A DNA stretch of 35,899 bases, from assembly GCA_023300375.1 (NCBI GenBank), contig JALZWO010000225.1:1-35899 (forward strand), in the 5' to 3' direction. Shown here in pieces: positions 1-9,722 of this stretch; the stretch's first letter is position 1, and each line of letters begins with the position of its first letter. Below the pieces are notes generated by a model, which worked only from the letters and a program-made list of their open reading frames with translations, made no database searches and had not been told where the DNA came from. The translations under genes were made by a program, and so were the position numbers. This stretch comes from Granulosicoccus sp. (GTDB lineage Bacteria > Pseudomonadota > Gammaproteobacteria > Granulosicoccales > Granulosicoccaceae).

Positions 1-70
1 GGCATTGCTCAAGGCATGGCACTGTAGGCAAAGCTCAATGCATTACTCTGGGCAGGACTCAAAGAAGAAC

Positions 71-943
71 TCAGGCAGCACGCACAAACTCTCGGTAAGT
101 CGTGTACAGCCCAGAAGCCACTATTATCCCACAGCCCACAAACGTCCAACTATCTGGCAAATCGCCAAAGAACCAATAGCCGTAGAGTGTTCCCCAGATG
201 ATCAAGGTGTAGTGCATCGGCGCTAACACCACTGATTGGGCAACATCCAGAGCTCTGATGATAAACACTTCCCCAACAGCGGCTGAAAGCGCTAATCCAA
301 CAATCATTAAAACGACAGGGAAGCCACTAGGCGTAATCCAGACAAACGGCAAAGCGATACTGGTAATTGCAAACGCAACTACTGAGGTATATGCCACTGT
401 TGTACTTACGCTGTCTATACCACTCAGCCAACGCGACAACAGCTGCCGAATAGCAAAAAAACCCGCCGCTAAAACGACTAGAAAAATGGCGGGATGAAAA
501 ACTCCCATGCCGGGGCGTATTACTACCAACATACCCACAAAACCAACCAGAACTGCTAACCAGCGACGCAGACCAACAGGCTCCTTCAACACCGTGGCTC
601 CTAAAATAGTCACCAAAAAGGGAGCAACAAAAGTGACGGCTATGGCATCAGCCAGAGGCACGTAGTTAATGGCATAGATAAACAAGGTTCCTGACCCCGC
701 TGCAACAGCACCTCGCAACAATTGTAGCTTCGGTTTGGGTGTCGAAAAAAGCTTGATACCATGACGATAAAATAGAAAAAACACACCGATAACTAAACCT
801 ATCATGCGCATCCATACCACCTGAAGAGGGTGAAAATGAACGGTAAGTAGTTTGGCTAATGTGTCACTACAAGCGAAAAAGAAGAAACCTAACGCGATTA
901 AAAAAACACCTTTTAAATTATTATTTTGTTGCACAAGGTTCAT
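71..943 (-). CDS. EamA/DMT-family inner-membrane transporter
   Basis: Likely a drug/metabolite-superfamily permease that exports or takes up a small metabolite across the inner membrane; the substrate cannot be told. The 290-residue protein is the usual length for a two-EamA-domain carrier. It is almost wholly hydrophobic, with about ten predicted membrane segments. The first EamA repeat spans about residues 10-142 and ends in a typical stretch (APFLVTILGATVLKEPVG, then LAVLVGFVGMLVVIRPG). The second spans about 150-285. The ATG at 943 is followed directly by the first membrane segment. It stands alone, 108 bases from the next gene on the same strand. The family is secure; the substrate is unknown. 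The first 70 bases of the window hold nothing I can assign. Confidence 0.85.
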   Translation of the reverse strand: MNLVQQNNNLKGVFLIALGFFFFACSDTLAKLLTVHFHPLQVVWMRMIGLVIGVFFLFYRHGIKLFSTPKPKLQLLRGAVAAGSGTLFIYAINYVPLADAIAVTFVAPFLVTILGATVLKEPVGLRRWLAVLVGFVGMLVVIRPGMGVFHPAIFLVVLAAGFFAIRQLLSRWLSGIDSVSTTVAYTSVVAFAITSIALPFVWITPSGFPVVLMIVGLALSAAVGEVFIIRALDVAQSVVLAPMHYTLIIWGTLYGYWFFGDLPDSWTFVGCGIIVASGLYTTYREFVRAA

Positions 944-1051
944 CTACTGAGCTGTATCTCAAATTGAGCATTCATAAATTGCTATATGGGTGTAGAAGAA
1001 CAGATAACTCTATGGCAGTTAAATTGTGCATCAAGACGTATCATTGAGCGA

Positions 1052-2122
1052 TTAATCTAACGGTGCGTGAAGCGTAGTTTCATTAGTACAAATGCCGCCT
1101 CGATTACCCACTTCCAAACAACCGTAACGCTGTGCAAAGCATGATGGCAAGTGTCGATCGTTAGCCAATGACAGCCACAACCGCATGAGATGACGACGCT
1201 CCGATTTCTCTGGCCAATCCAGAAAGCCTGTGCGATCGTGTAATTGCGAATGGTTATAGACAAACTGCATGTCACCCGGTTCGAGTTGCATAGAAAAATG
1301 CAAACTTGAGTCGTTAGCAAGTGCATCAAACTTGTCTAGCGCCTCTAAATGTTCTGGTGTTAGACGCACGGCCTCTTCGAAGCGTTGAGCGCTATCAATG
1401 TATTGACGTTGATAGAACACAGTAAGGTGCCCTTCATACCAACTAAATACAGGAATTGTAATGAAAGGCTTTTCCCCTTCAGGCACTTCACCCCGTCTGT
1501 CGGTGGCAATGGGTTCAAACAACTTAGCAAGTAAATCAGGGCATTCCTTGCGCATTCGGTTATAGATAGATTCAGCACTAACCAATAACGATACGCCACC
1601 TTCTTTAGCTTTTTTAATGCAAATCAAGCCAACCACGTCTGCACTATCTGTATGAAAACTTTGCCTTTCGCAAGTTTGATAGATGCGACTATTCGGATCG
1701 TTGGCATCTGCACCAATATCTCGAACGTGTCCAAGGATATGCCCCTGCGCATTTTGAGATCGAGCGTTGCCCAGATGAGCACCAATTCCACAAAATATTG
1801 TCGCCATATATGACTGAGAATAATCTTTACTCGGTAAACCACGAATCACTTCCAAGCCAACACCCGACAGTAAATTTTGCTTTAGTTTTTCTAAATGCTT
1901 ATCAAAATGATTTAACGGAAAGCTAAATTTGTCGATGCTTCCGATGTCACGTTTTAGTGATAAGAAGCGGCTAGCCGCTTGTTCTAAATCTTGGATGTCT
2001 TCATCTGTTAGCGAGTAAAGCCATTTATCAGGCCTCTGGCTCATGTCTTGTCCAAGCCAAGCCGACGCACCGGTAAACTGCTCCGGCATGTTAACAAGAG
2101 TATTATTAGACAATAAGGACAT
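1052..2122 (-). CDS. TauD/TfdA-like Fe(II)/2-oxoglutarate dioxygenase
   Basis: Predicted cytoplasmic non-haem iron, 2-oxoglutarate-dependent oxygenase of 356 residues. The iron-binding HxD is seen in FHTDSADVVGLICIKKA at about residues 156-172. The distal His lies in NHSQLHDRTGF, and the 2-oxoglutarate-binding Arg in RRHLMRLWLS near residue 315. This is the TauD/TfdA (PF02668) pattern. The substrate cannot be read from the sequence: taurine-, carnitine/butyrobetaine- and clavaminate-like members all share these motifs. It is longer than TauD (about 280 residues) because of an N-terminal segment of about 90 residues before the fold, as in several uncharacterised marine members. No sulfonate transporter is beside it, so a taurine role is not supported. 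It precedes glutaminase on the same strand, across a 144-bp gap. Confidence 0.8.
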   Translation of the reverse strand: MSLLSNNTLVNMPEQFTGASAWLGQDMSQRPDKWLYSLTDEDIQDLEQAASRFLSLKRDIGSIDKFSFPLNHFDKHLEKLKQNLLSGVGLEVIRGLPSKDYSQSYMATIFCGIGAHLGNARSQNAQGHILGHVRDIGADANDPNSRIYQTCERQSFHTDSADVVGLICIKKAKEGGVSLLVSAESIYNRMRKECPDLLAKLFEPIATDRRGEVPEGEKPFITIPVFSWYEGHLTVFYQRQYIDSAQRFEEAVRLTPEHLEALDKFDALANDSSLHFSMQLEPGDMQFVYNHSQLHDRTGFLDWPEKSERRHLMRLWLSLANDRHLPSCFAQRYGCLEVGNRGGICTNETTLHAPLD

Positions 2123-2266
2123 GGGAATATTAATAAACGCTGATTACAGAGGGTTGGCTTTTTTACATTGTTCAAAAAACAGGCTTAGCAAGCTTTCGTA
2201 ACGAAGAGTACAGCCTACAACAACCCATAGCTACTAGCTCTTTTTGTCAGCTAGAGAATGTTCATT

Positions 2267-3208
2267 TTATAGCACGTTCCACTGAGTCTCTCTAACCAAT
2301 GCCTCAAGTGCAGCTGTACCTGCATGTGAATTACCGTTAGCATTCAAGCGAGGCGACCACACGGCAACCGCTGCAACATCAGGAACCACCACCACAATTC
2401 CGCCCCCCACCCCGCTTTTCCCAGGCAGCCCCACTCGAAAGGCAAAATCACCCGAAGCATCGTAATGACCACATAGCATCATCATAGCGTTAAGCCTACG
2501 CGCACGTTCCTCGCTAACGATTTTTTTGTGGGTAAGCGGATCAATGCCATTGTTAGCAAGAAAGAGCGCACTGCGAGCAAGCTGCTTGCAATTCATGGAA
2601 ATTGCACACTGCTGACAGTAGACGTCAAGCACATCATCAACAGGTCTTTCAAGGTTTTTAAAATTTTTCATAAAATAACAAAGGCTTGCGTTGCGAAACG
2701 CTGCATCACGCTCAGATCGCGCAACATCCTCATCAATTACGATTGAGTTGTCCTGTGCCAGATCACGTACGAATGAGAGCAAATCGGAAGTACAATCTTG
2801 AGTGCTTTGCTGATCTCCCAGCATCGCATCTGTTACGACCAATGCTCCCGCGTTGATAAACGGATTACGTGGAATCCCACATTCCATTTCAAGCTGTACT
2901 ATTGAATTAAAGGCATTGCCCGACGGCTCTCTTCCCACTCGGTCCCAGAGTTTTGTCCCACGCAAATTTAACGTAGAGGCGAGAGTAAATAGTTTTGAGA
3001 TACTCTGAATAGACAAAGCCTCCTTAGCTGCGCCAAAGCTTGCCGTCTCACCAGTAACGGTAATGATTGCAGCAGCGAATTTATCGCTGGGAACTTGCGC
3101 CAGTGCAGGAATGTAGTCAGCGACTTTACCTACCCCGATCTCGTGTTGAATTGATTGGCAGCTTCTGTCCAATTGTGCTTGCAATAAGGACATAAGTAGA
3201 AAGCCCAT
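2267..3208 (-). CDS. glsA: Glutaminase (L-glutamine to L-glutamate + ammonia)
   Basis: Serine-dependent glutaminase of the beta-lactamase-like fold, family PF04960. The catalytic Ser-x-x-Lys is seen as S69-I-S-K72 in LSIQSISKLF. Other family blocks are PRNPFINAGAL and a glycine-rich GLPGKSGVGGGI near residue 263, close to the C-terminus as expected. At 313 residues it matches the family (about 305-310). Two starts are possible: ATG at 3208, or a second ATG at 3193 giving MSLLQAQLDRS, which fits family starts better. A perfect TATAAT (3213-3218, minus strand) lies only a few bases before the first ATG. If it is the real -10 element, the 3193 start is favoured. I see no good -35 element. It probably supplies glutamate and ammonia in the cytoplasm. 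Confidence 0.93.
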   Translation of the reverse strand: MGFLLMSLLQAQLDRSCQSIQHEIGVGKVADYIPALAQVPSDKFAAAIITVTGETASFGAAKEALSIQSISKLFTLASTLNLRGTKLWDRVGREPSGNAFNSIVQLEMECGIPRNPFINAGALVVTDAMLGDQQSTQDCTSDLLSFVRDLAQDNSIVIDEDVARSERDAAFRNASLCYFMKNFKNLERPVDDVLDVYCQQCAISMNCKQLARSALFLANNGIDPLTHKKIVSEERARRLNAMMMLCGHYDASGDFAFRVGLPGKSGVGGGIVVVVPDVAAVAVWSPRLNANGNSHAGTAALEALVRETQWNVL

Positions 3209-3280
3209 TCAGATTATAGGGCTTCTAGCTTACTCTATTCTCTCCATGCACGATGCCAATAGAAAAGCAAATTTCTAAAC

Positions 3281-5086
3281 TCATTTACTTTGCTTCGGGT
3301 ACTCAGCCGACGCGTTCAACTGCCGTTGTTGAGCTTCCCATACATGACGAAGCTCAGGCGCACCAATCATGTTGTCCTCTACATCCCGGTAACTCAATGT
3401 ATCGATAATGGGATTACCCTACCATTTTTCTTCAAGCGCTTTTCGCCGCGCCAAGGGAGTGAATTCAGCAACGAACGCATTTACTTCACACAGCAACTTA
3501 TAGGATTCCGGTACAGCAGCAACTGCCACAACATAATAATAGGGCGAATCAGGAAGATTTTCACTGCATATTTCAATGTTTCCATGCCATGGACTCAGCG
3601 CGTTAGCGCAAGCCCAATGGTAAACAGGCAAGTCAACACCGAATGCATCGACCACGCCCTCCACCAGACAATCATATATTCGCGATTGATCAGAATACGC
3701 AATAAGGTTCTTCAGAAATATTTTCCTTCCGGGAAGATCTTTATTTGATTGCCAGCGAACCCCGATGCAGGCAAGAAGCTCAAATGCCCCAGGATCGTTA
3801 ATAAGCCCCAGTGTTTTTCCTGTAAATCAACAATTCCCTTAATTTGTGTATCACCTACACGGCGTGCAAGTACCCAATGTAGATAGGTATATATCTCAGA
3901 GTAGGTGCCACTATCGTAGTTAGCGCTCGGCGGCAACCCACTCAATACAATATCAGCCCGCGCCTCATTGGCCCGAGGACCAATGTAGAGAAGCTGCGTC
4001 AAAGTGTCCCACGGCACCTCAACAAACTTACAACGCACACCGAGAAATTCCGCCAGTGCAGTTGCATATTCAACATCATGTCCAATAAATTCTATCGAAC
4101 CCTCTCTTCGAAATGATAGACCAATGAGATTAGGCTCTATTGCAATACGAATGACTCCACGCGCTTTTATGTCTTGGTATCTATCGTAAGATGGTGAGTG
4201 TTTAATACTATCAAGTTTCAATAAGGCCACCAGCTGCTTTGCAGTGCTGGCAAACGATGAACCTTGAAATGCTTCTGATGCAATTTTCACGCGGTCACGA
4301 CACCACACTATTTTTTGATAGACAATTTCAACCGCCACTGTGTTTTCCTGTGTGACTTCAGAAATGACACCGTGATGCTCAGACACTTCACCCAATGACG
4401 CACTAACATTTTAAATTGCGCTTTTTATTTCATCAATCGCTTTGCCAATCTCTACTTCAGCATTGTTGTGAGGCTGCTGAAAAGCGCCCACAGATTTGAT
4501 CATCAGTGCATTTACACCGGTTAGATCAAACATGTCAGCAACTTGCGAGTGATGCCTTATGGCATCTTTTTCAAGTCGCTTAACCTCATCCACCACAACC
4601 GAAAATCCAGCTTCTGACTTGCCTGCCTTGCTCGCTTCAATTTTTGCATTCATCGCTAGCATAGACAGCTGCTGACCAGTACGACTCAGCTCTAACATAA
4701 CGCCTTTTACGCCCTCCTGGCGTTCAGTCAGTGTATCCCACGCGAGCTGCAAGTCATTTTAGATGAGCTGTAAGTTTGAACCTGTCGCTTCATTGAGTTT
4801 TAATCGGATATCGGCGGTTGCTACCAAACATGTTTGACAATCATCTGCCATTTTCGTCATGTTGGTATGCAAGGCCAACTCACGTGACTCGACCTCTAAC
4901 TTGGTTTTTTTGATGGTTTCCCAACACAGCCATTGCGGAGCTTTGTAGGCAATGATAATGCGATAACGTTGTCTGCAAAAACTTCAAAATCTCATCAATA
5001 CCCTGTTCGTTTACAGGCTCGTCCTCCGGGTTGAGCACACTCTGCAAGTTATGTGGATTTTGATTTGAATCGGTGGCCACACACAC
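3281..5086 (-). pseudogene. Decayed fusion of MCP signalling domain and family-3 solute-binding domain
   Basis: Reading through several lesions restores one long protein. The N-terminal half has a recognisable chemoreceptor signalling tip: LSMLAMNAKIEASKAG, then GFSVVVDEVKRLEKDA. The C-terminal half is a family-3 solute-binding domain: IRIAIEPNLIGLSFR, FIGHDVEYATALAEFLGV, ADIVLSGLPPS, then KTLGLINDPGAFE and VEGVVDAFGVDLPVY after frame correction. Lesions seen are a frameshift at or just upstream of the T7 run 4905-4911; in-frame TAA at 4759-4761; in-frame TAA at 4411-4413; a one-base frameshift at the T5 run 3814-3818; and in-frame TAG at 3419-3421. The reading then runs to a TGA at 3281-3283. 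The 5' end is uncertain: a GTG at 5086 is the first start after a TAG at about 5113. No membrane segment is clear, so the intact form may have been cytoplasmic. Confidence 0.85.
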
Positions 5087-5572
5087 CCGTAGAAATCTAG
5101 CAACAGAGCATTGCTAGTGAATATCCAAAATCATGCCACGGGCTAGAACTACCATGCGTAACATGTTGCACCTTGGTGGAACCTCGTGTAGTCCAACCCA
5201 TAGAGCCATCTGCTTCTCAGCGTTCAGGTAATTAAGGATTTACACTACTTAACGGTATCGCACTCGGTGTAGATGCTAGCCTAAAAGCCATTTTGAGCAG
5301 AGCTGGATATATCAAATCGTTTCACGATTACTCTTTGTGTTGACGAGAATGGCACTTACTGATGCTCTTTATCCCCACGTAAGTGGGAATCTAATCACTT
5401 ATAAACCTTGGATTTTGGCCTTCCCGAGAATGACGTTCGCACTATTTTCGCTTAACTAAATACTAGTAGTGGTTACGATACTATTTAGATGGACAGGCGA
5501 TTTTCGGGTGTTGCTATTGAAACTTCTCCGAGCACGATAAGCCTTGTTCGATCAATCTACCGACAAACCACA
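5087..5572. other. Intergenic region between the gene ruin and a lipoprotein gene
   Basis: Nearly 490 bases without a supportable gene. It may contain more of the ruined gene's 5' end (5087-5160 stays partly readable on the minus strand past one TAG). It also holds a REP-like element at 5368-5436 and presumably the promoter of the plus-strand lipoprotein. No convincing -35/-10 pair stands out. Confidence 0.5.
5368..5436. repeat. REP-like imperfect inverted repeat (copy 1)
   Basis: The left part, TTATCCCCACGTAAGTGGGAA, is itself a small hairpin (CCCAC/GTGGG). The right part reads TTCCCGAGAATGACG, the reverse complement of CGTCATTCTCGGGAA, which also occurs at about 18663-18677. The same GTCAT(T/C)CCC...GGGAAT logic is found at 18721-18787. 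Elements of this kind are dispersed in many proteobacterial genomes, usually between genes. Confidence 0.6.
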
Positions 5573-6577
5573 ATGTACCCACTTTCATTCTCTAACTGCC
5601 GCAATAGCGCCTTCGTGACCATATTGTTATTTGCCACCGGCTGTAGCAACGATTCAGGTACCGTGGTTAGCGCAATGTCGCCCAATTCCAATAGCTTACC
5701 TTCAGCTATAGAGCAAGCTTTAGCAACACAACAACAGACTCCATTCAGCAATACATTTGACGATGTTCGACTTACGGAAGTCAGTGGGATGCAACGTTCA
5801 TTTTTTATCGACGGTGTTTACTATGTGCACAATGATAGCGATAGCGCCCCGTTGATTTATGCCTCTGATGCCGCTGGAAATATATTGGGTTCACTGTTTA
5901 TTGCCAATGCTGAATCTACTGACTGGGAAGCTCTGGCAGGCGCTCGGCAAGATGGTAGGAACCGACTGATCATTGCTGACATCGGCAACAATGCCGGACA
6001 ACGACAAGACCTTCAGCTTTGGGTTATTGATGAGCCAACACTCGACGAACTTGAACCTGGGTTTGAGCTTGAACTGGTAGCCGACAACATCGCACTCAAT
6101 TATTCAGATGGGCTTTCGTACGATGCCGAAGGCTTGTTTGTAGATGACGACAATGACACCCTTGTAGTTCTCACCAAGAACTCTCAAGACACCTCTAGCC
6201 AATCTATTTGGCAAGGATCTCTGTCTAACGGGCTAACAGACGGCAGCTTATCTCTTCAATTCAGCGGCTTGGTTAACCTTTCTTCAGAGGCTTTCGCCAA
6301 TGCTATTACAGACGTGGATATTCATCCCAATAGGCGTGAAATAGCCGTGCTAACGTACGGATCATTTCCTGGTGTAGGCCGTATTCATTTATGGACGTCC
6401 ACAGACAGTGAAGGCACGAGTGATGCATTGCTAAGACCTGCGAATGAAATACTAAGTTTGTCGATTTTTGGCTCTAATCTCCAAGCAGAAAGTATTAGCT
6501 ACAGTGCAGACGGAAGCAATCTATTGGTGGGAGCAGAAGGCCTGTCACGCAGCACGCTTACAGTTGTGGCACGTTAG
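5573..6577 (+). CDS. Putative secreted lipoprotein, beta-propeller-like
   Basis: A 334-residue protein from the ATG at 5573. I prefer this to the in-frame ATG at 5489 because it puts a short basic/hydrophobic signal (NSAFVTILLFATGC) at the N-terminus, with the lipidated Cys at residue 24. The -3 Ala is a slightly weak lipobox. The mature protein has no Cys-rich or membrane segment and shows repeated acidic/aromatic blades. The block STDWEALAG...IADIGNNAGQR...LQLWVIDEP resembles secreted proteins with a DWE...DIGDN...R...PEP signature, often predicted as beta-propellers or phytase/esterase-like. That assignment is from memory and tentative. No catalytic residues can be named. Its stop codon overlaps the stop codon of the convergent hydrolase gene by bases 6574-6577. 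Confidence 0.6.
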   Translation: MYPLSFSNCRNSAFVTILLFATGCSNDSGTVVSAMSPNSNSLPSAIEQALATQQQTPFSNTFDDVRLTEVSGMQRSFFIDGVYYVHNDSDSAPLIYASDAAGNILGSLFIANAESTDWEALAGARQDGRNRLIIADIGNNAGQRQDLQLWVIDEPTLDELEPGFELELVADNIALNYSDGLSYDAEGLFVDDDNDTLVVLTKNSQDTSSQSIWQGSLSNGLTDGSLSLQFSGLVNLSSEAFANAITDVDIHPNRREIAVLTYGSFPGVGRIHLWTSTDSEGTSDALLRPANEILSLSIFGSNLQAESISYSADGSNLLVGAEGLSRSTLTVVAR

Positions 6578-7764
6578 CGTATAAAAATTGCGTCGAACGC
6601 GTCCAACACCCCAGCAAAATCAGGGTTGTAGGTTGTTCTGGCAACTGGCACCTCGTCAGGTGAAGGTGTATGTTGTGCGCCCAGCCAATGTTCACCTGTG
6701 TAAAACAAACAACGACTAAATACCGGCCACTCGCTGCCATTGCAAACACGAACATGCCCATTGACGCCAAACAAGGAATTTGTTGGCGCTACCAACACGC
6801 TTTGGTGTGCCTGATTTAATATGCGTAAATCGGGATAAGCGCTGCTGCGATATTCCACATGCTCTTGAGTTGATGTATTTTGATCATTGCTATAGATAAT
6901 CAATTTTTTCTCAGCCGTAAAGCCTTTATCAAAACTCTCAAGCATATAGTTAACATCAAGCACCGAGTCGTTCGAACTTGCTACCACCAAGGTAGGTATA
7001 TTTAATGGTTTTCTTGGCCATCGTCTCTTTAAAGCCCGCGTTGTTTTGTAATATTGTGCCCCTGAATTGATAGGAATGGAATTGTATTTAACTGGATTAT
7101 CCTCGCGGATCATGCCACCGAACATCCAAGGCTTGAACTTTGAGTACACACCAGCCCAACGTAGCAAGTGATTTATATTACTGCGATAGGCGGGTGAAAA
7201 AAGCAGCAATCCGTCGATAGGATTGCTTTTTTTTTCCGCTGCTAGCAACGTTGCAATAACTCCGCCTAAGGAAAATCCACCTAAATAAAATGGCGTGTCA
7301 GAATCGCGATATAAACTCACTTGTTCTCTTGCAGCGCTAAGCCATCGCTTGTAAGAAATCGACAACATAGCTTCTGGCGTACTGCCATGACCAGGCAACA
7401 GAATGGCTCTAACGTCGAAGCCGCGATCAGCTAAGGCGTTGGCCATATCGCGCCAAATGAAAGGTGAATCGTTTAAACCGTGTATCAAAAGAAACTTACC
7501 TTGGTAAGGCACATTTGAGGCAGCTTTTCGATCGAACGGTAAATTCAGCTCAGCCTCGGCTTCACTTCTCTGGCTCATTTTATGAGCTAGGAGGTGCACT
7601 TTAACTTCGGCTATATGCTGGTCAAATTCAAGCTGAGGCCTGGGGAACAAAGAATCACTATGAGTGCATGCTTGAAGCGCTAAACAAAGCAAAACAATCA
7701 CAACTCGCGCAGGCCGCAATGTAGCGCGTGAGAGGTAGTTTGTTATGCCAGAATTCGGTTGCAC
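6574..7764 (-). CDS. Alpha/beta-hydrolase lipoprotein
   Basis: Predicted membrane-anchored serine hydrolase of 396 residues. The signal sequence ends in a lipobox, LALQAC, with Cys33. The nucleophile elbow is GFSLGG with Ser165. The oxyanion region is IHGLNDSPFIW (about 94-104). A likely acid is in VVASSNDSVLDVNY, and a late His may complete the triad. It resembles serine-aminopeptidase/monoacylglycerol-lipase type (Hydrolase_4) folds, so an esterase or lipase role is plausible; the substrate is unknown. The start is a GTG at 7764 with no clear ribosome-binding site; no ATG precedes the lipobox. It lies 19 bases after the last iol gene on the same strand and may be read through from it, though nothing in it suggests inositol metabolism. 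Its stop overlaps that of the plus-strand gene. Confidence 0.75.
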   Translation of the reverse strand: MQPNSGITNYLSRATLRPARVVIVLLCLALQACTHSDSLFPRPQLEFDQHIAEVKVHLLAHKMSQRSEAEAELNLPFDRKAASNVPYQGKFLLIHGLNDSPFIWRDMANALADRGFDVRAILLPGHGSTPEAMLSISYKRWLSAAREQVSLYRDSDTPFYLGGFSLGGVIATLLAAEKKSNPIDGLLLFSPAYRSNINHLLRWAGVYSKFKPWMFGGMIREDNPVKYNSIPINSGAQYYKTTRALKRRWPRKPLNIPTLVVASSNDSVLDVNYMLESFDKGFTAEKKLIIYSNDQNTSTQEHVEYRSSAYPDLRILNQAHQSVLVAPTNSLFGVNGHVRVCNGSEWPVFSRCLFYTGEHWLGAQHTPSPDEVPVARTTYNPDFAGVLDAFDAIFIR

Positions 7765-7783
7765 AATAGAGTATCAGTTTTAG

Positions 7784-9706
7784 TTAGCGAGACTTCCAGA
7801 CGCTGATCACCTGCTTGTAGTTTTCAATAACCTGCTGCTGTAAACCCGCGTTATTGATTTTTCCTGATAGCCAGCTTTTTGCAGGTTCACCAAAAATACT
7901 ACGCCCTACGGCAAAACCTCGTACACGTTCAATGCCGGCGCATGCCTTAAACCCTGCACGAAGCTCCTCGATAGGCGCATCAAGACCGAGAATAACAATG
8001 CCTCGGCAATACTTATCATGCTCATCAATCAGTGCCTCTATTTTTTTCAAATTTGTCGCCGCCAAACCCGGTAGCTTCCACCAATCAGGGTACACCTCAA
8101 GGTCATAGAAACGCTGCACTGAGCGAACAACTGCATCATCATGATCAAGGCATCTCTGGCCATCCACTTTGGGCGGAATAATTTCTAGAAGCAGCTCATG
8201 GCCGCTTACCTGACAAGCGTGCCAAAGATTCAGTACCTGTTTTTCTTGCGCATCACGCAAGCTTTGCTCGTCGTCCGGATGATAAAAAATTAAACACTTC
8301 ACAATGTGCTCAGCTGGCCAGGCGATAAGCTGCGAACCGATGCTATTGCCGCGCTCTAGTTCAAGCGGCCTTGAACCAGCCACCTCAACAGGTCGTCCAA
8401 TCCACAACCCCATGCCTGTGGCGACATTCAGCGTATCTTGTGCAAAGGTGTCGTCGGCAAGAATGCCAGCATGGCCTTGTAAACCCTGCTCATTAACAAC
8501 AGATAGTGTGGCCTCAAGCAACAGCATTTTTAGTTCGGGAATACGTGTGTTAGAAACGCCTGCCTCTATTGCCATATCAATTAATTGCGACCGATGATCA
8601 AAGGCATGGATATACAGCTCAGGCCAAGGCGCACGGCGGTACCGAGCCGTCACTCTGTGCAGGTGATTAAGCCATGGGTGCTGATCAGGGCGCTTGATGT
8701 CGACACTGTTTTCCAGATAATAATCCAATTCTGGCACCGTTGGCATGGCTGGTGTGCAGCCATGGCGCGACACGACTAGCGCGCCACAGGCATTGGCATA
8801 GGTCAATGCTTGTTCGAAGCCTTCATCGTTCAACCACCCACGCATGAAACCGGCTGCAAAGGCATCTCCAGCCCCCAACACGTTCAGCACTTCAACGGTC
8901 ACGCCTTTCACTGTTATCCCCTCATCCAGTGAATCCGGTATGTCAGTATCAAAGACAGTGGCACCAAAAGGGCCTCGCTTTAAAACGATAACCGCTGTTG
9001 AAACCTTCCTGATATTAGCCAATGCTACCAGCGTATCAGTGCTACCACCGGCAATGTGCACCTCTTCTTCGGTGCCAATGACTAAATCGAATAGCGGCAG
9101 AATAGTTTGCAGATGCGCAGTAACGCTGTCTGAACTGATAAACCTCGTCTCTCCATCTCCACGACTCGTTAAACCCCAAAGTACCGGGCGGTAATCAATA
9201 TCCAGTGCCGTTTTCACACCCCGCTCACGGGCTATTGTTAATGCGGCAGTGGACGATGCTTTAACCGACCCTGTGGAAAAATGAGTACCGGTAATGGCCA
9301 AACATTTAGCGCTAGCAATGTAATCGGCATCAAGATCATCCACACTAATAGCCATATCTGCGCAGTTCTCACGCACAAACACCAGAGGAAAGGTATCGTT
9401 GTCCTTAATGCTCAACAATACCATCGCCGTGGGGCGTGTCGGATCAGTGATAACGGCTTGCGTGTCTACGCCTTCGCGTTCCAGCTGCTCACGTAAAAAA
9501 CGTCCTGCATGTTCATCGCCCACGCGAGTGATGAGGCCAGTTCGTAGCCCTTGTCTTGCAGCGCACGCTGCAATGTTGGCAGAAGAGCCACCCAGGTATT
9601 TTGAAAAGCTAGTGACATCCTCTAGCCGGGCGCCAATTTGCTGTCCGTAAAGATCGACACCGCAACGGCCTAATGTGATCAGATCTAGCGTTGGCTTGTC
9701 TTTCAT
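7784..9706 (-). CDS. iolC: Fused 5-dehydro-2-deoxygluconokinase / DUF2090 aldolase-like protein
   Basis: A two-domain protein of 640 residues. The N-terminal PfkB-type kinase (about 1-320) shows GRCGVDLYGQQIG, the GGSSANIAACAARQG block and the catalytic NVLGAGDAFAAGF with the anion-hole GAGD. It is predicted to phosphorylate 5-dehydro-2-deoxy-D-gluconate. The C-terminal about 310 residues match DUF2090, a TIM-barrel-like domain often annotated as a 5-dehydro-2-deoxyphosphogluconate aldolase (for example LFYHPDDEQSL, KLPGL, GIVILGLDAPIEEL). I chose ATG 9706 (MKDKPTLDLITLGR) over an upstream in-frame start at 9775: the longer form would overlap iolG and adds non-family sequence. A GAGA-type ribosome site precedes it. 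It is the last clear gene of the operon. A second, stand-alone iolC lies at 13649-14623. Confidence 0.9.
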   Translation of the reverse strand: MKDKPTLDLITLGRCGVDLYGQQIGARLEDVTSFSKYLGGSSANIAACAARQGLRTGLITRVGDEHAGRFLREQLEREGVDTQAVITDPTRPTAMVLLSIKDNDTFPLVFVRENCADMAISVDDLDADYIASAKCLAITGTHFSTGSVKASSTAALTIARERGVKTALDIDYRPVLWGLTSRGDGETRFISSDSVTAHLQTILPLFDLVIGTEEEVHIAGGSTDTLVALANIRKVSTAVIVLKRGPFGATVFDTDIPDSLDEGITVKGVTVEVLNVLGAGDAFAAGFMRGWLNDEGFEQALTYANACGALVVSRHGCTPAMPTVPELDYYLENSVDIKRPDQHPWLNHLHRVTARYRRAPWPELYIHAFDHRSQLIDMAIEAGVSNTRIPELKMLLLEATLSVVNEQGLQGHAGILADDTFAQDTLNVATGMGLWIGRPVEVAGSRPLELERGNSIGSQLIAWPAEHIVKCLIFYHPDDEQSLRDAQEKQVLNLWHACQVSGHELLLEIIPPKVDGQRCLDHDDAVVRSVQRFYDLEVYPDWWKLPGLAATNLKKIEALIDEHDKYCRGIVILGLDAPIEELRAGFKACAGIERVRGFAVGRSIFGEPAKSWLSGKINNAGLQQQVIENYKQVISVWKSR

Positions 9707-9722
9707 CAAATTTATTCTCAGC

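Noticed and set aside
1052-2122. Dioxygenase as taurine dioxygenase tauD
   Set aside because: Iron-binding motifs match the superfamily only; the protein is much longer than TauD and there is no taurine transporter nearby.
3290-3748. Plus-strand open frame of 152 codons
   Set aside because: It is antisense to the ruined solute-binding domain and shows no family features; the minus-strand reading is clearly the ancestral one.
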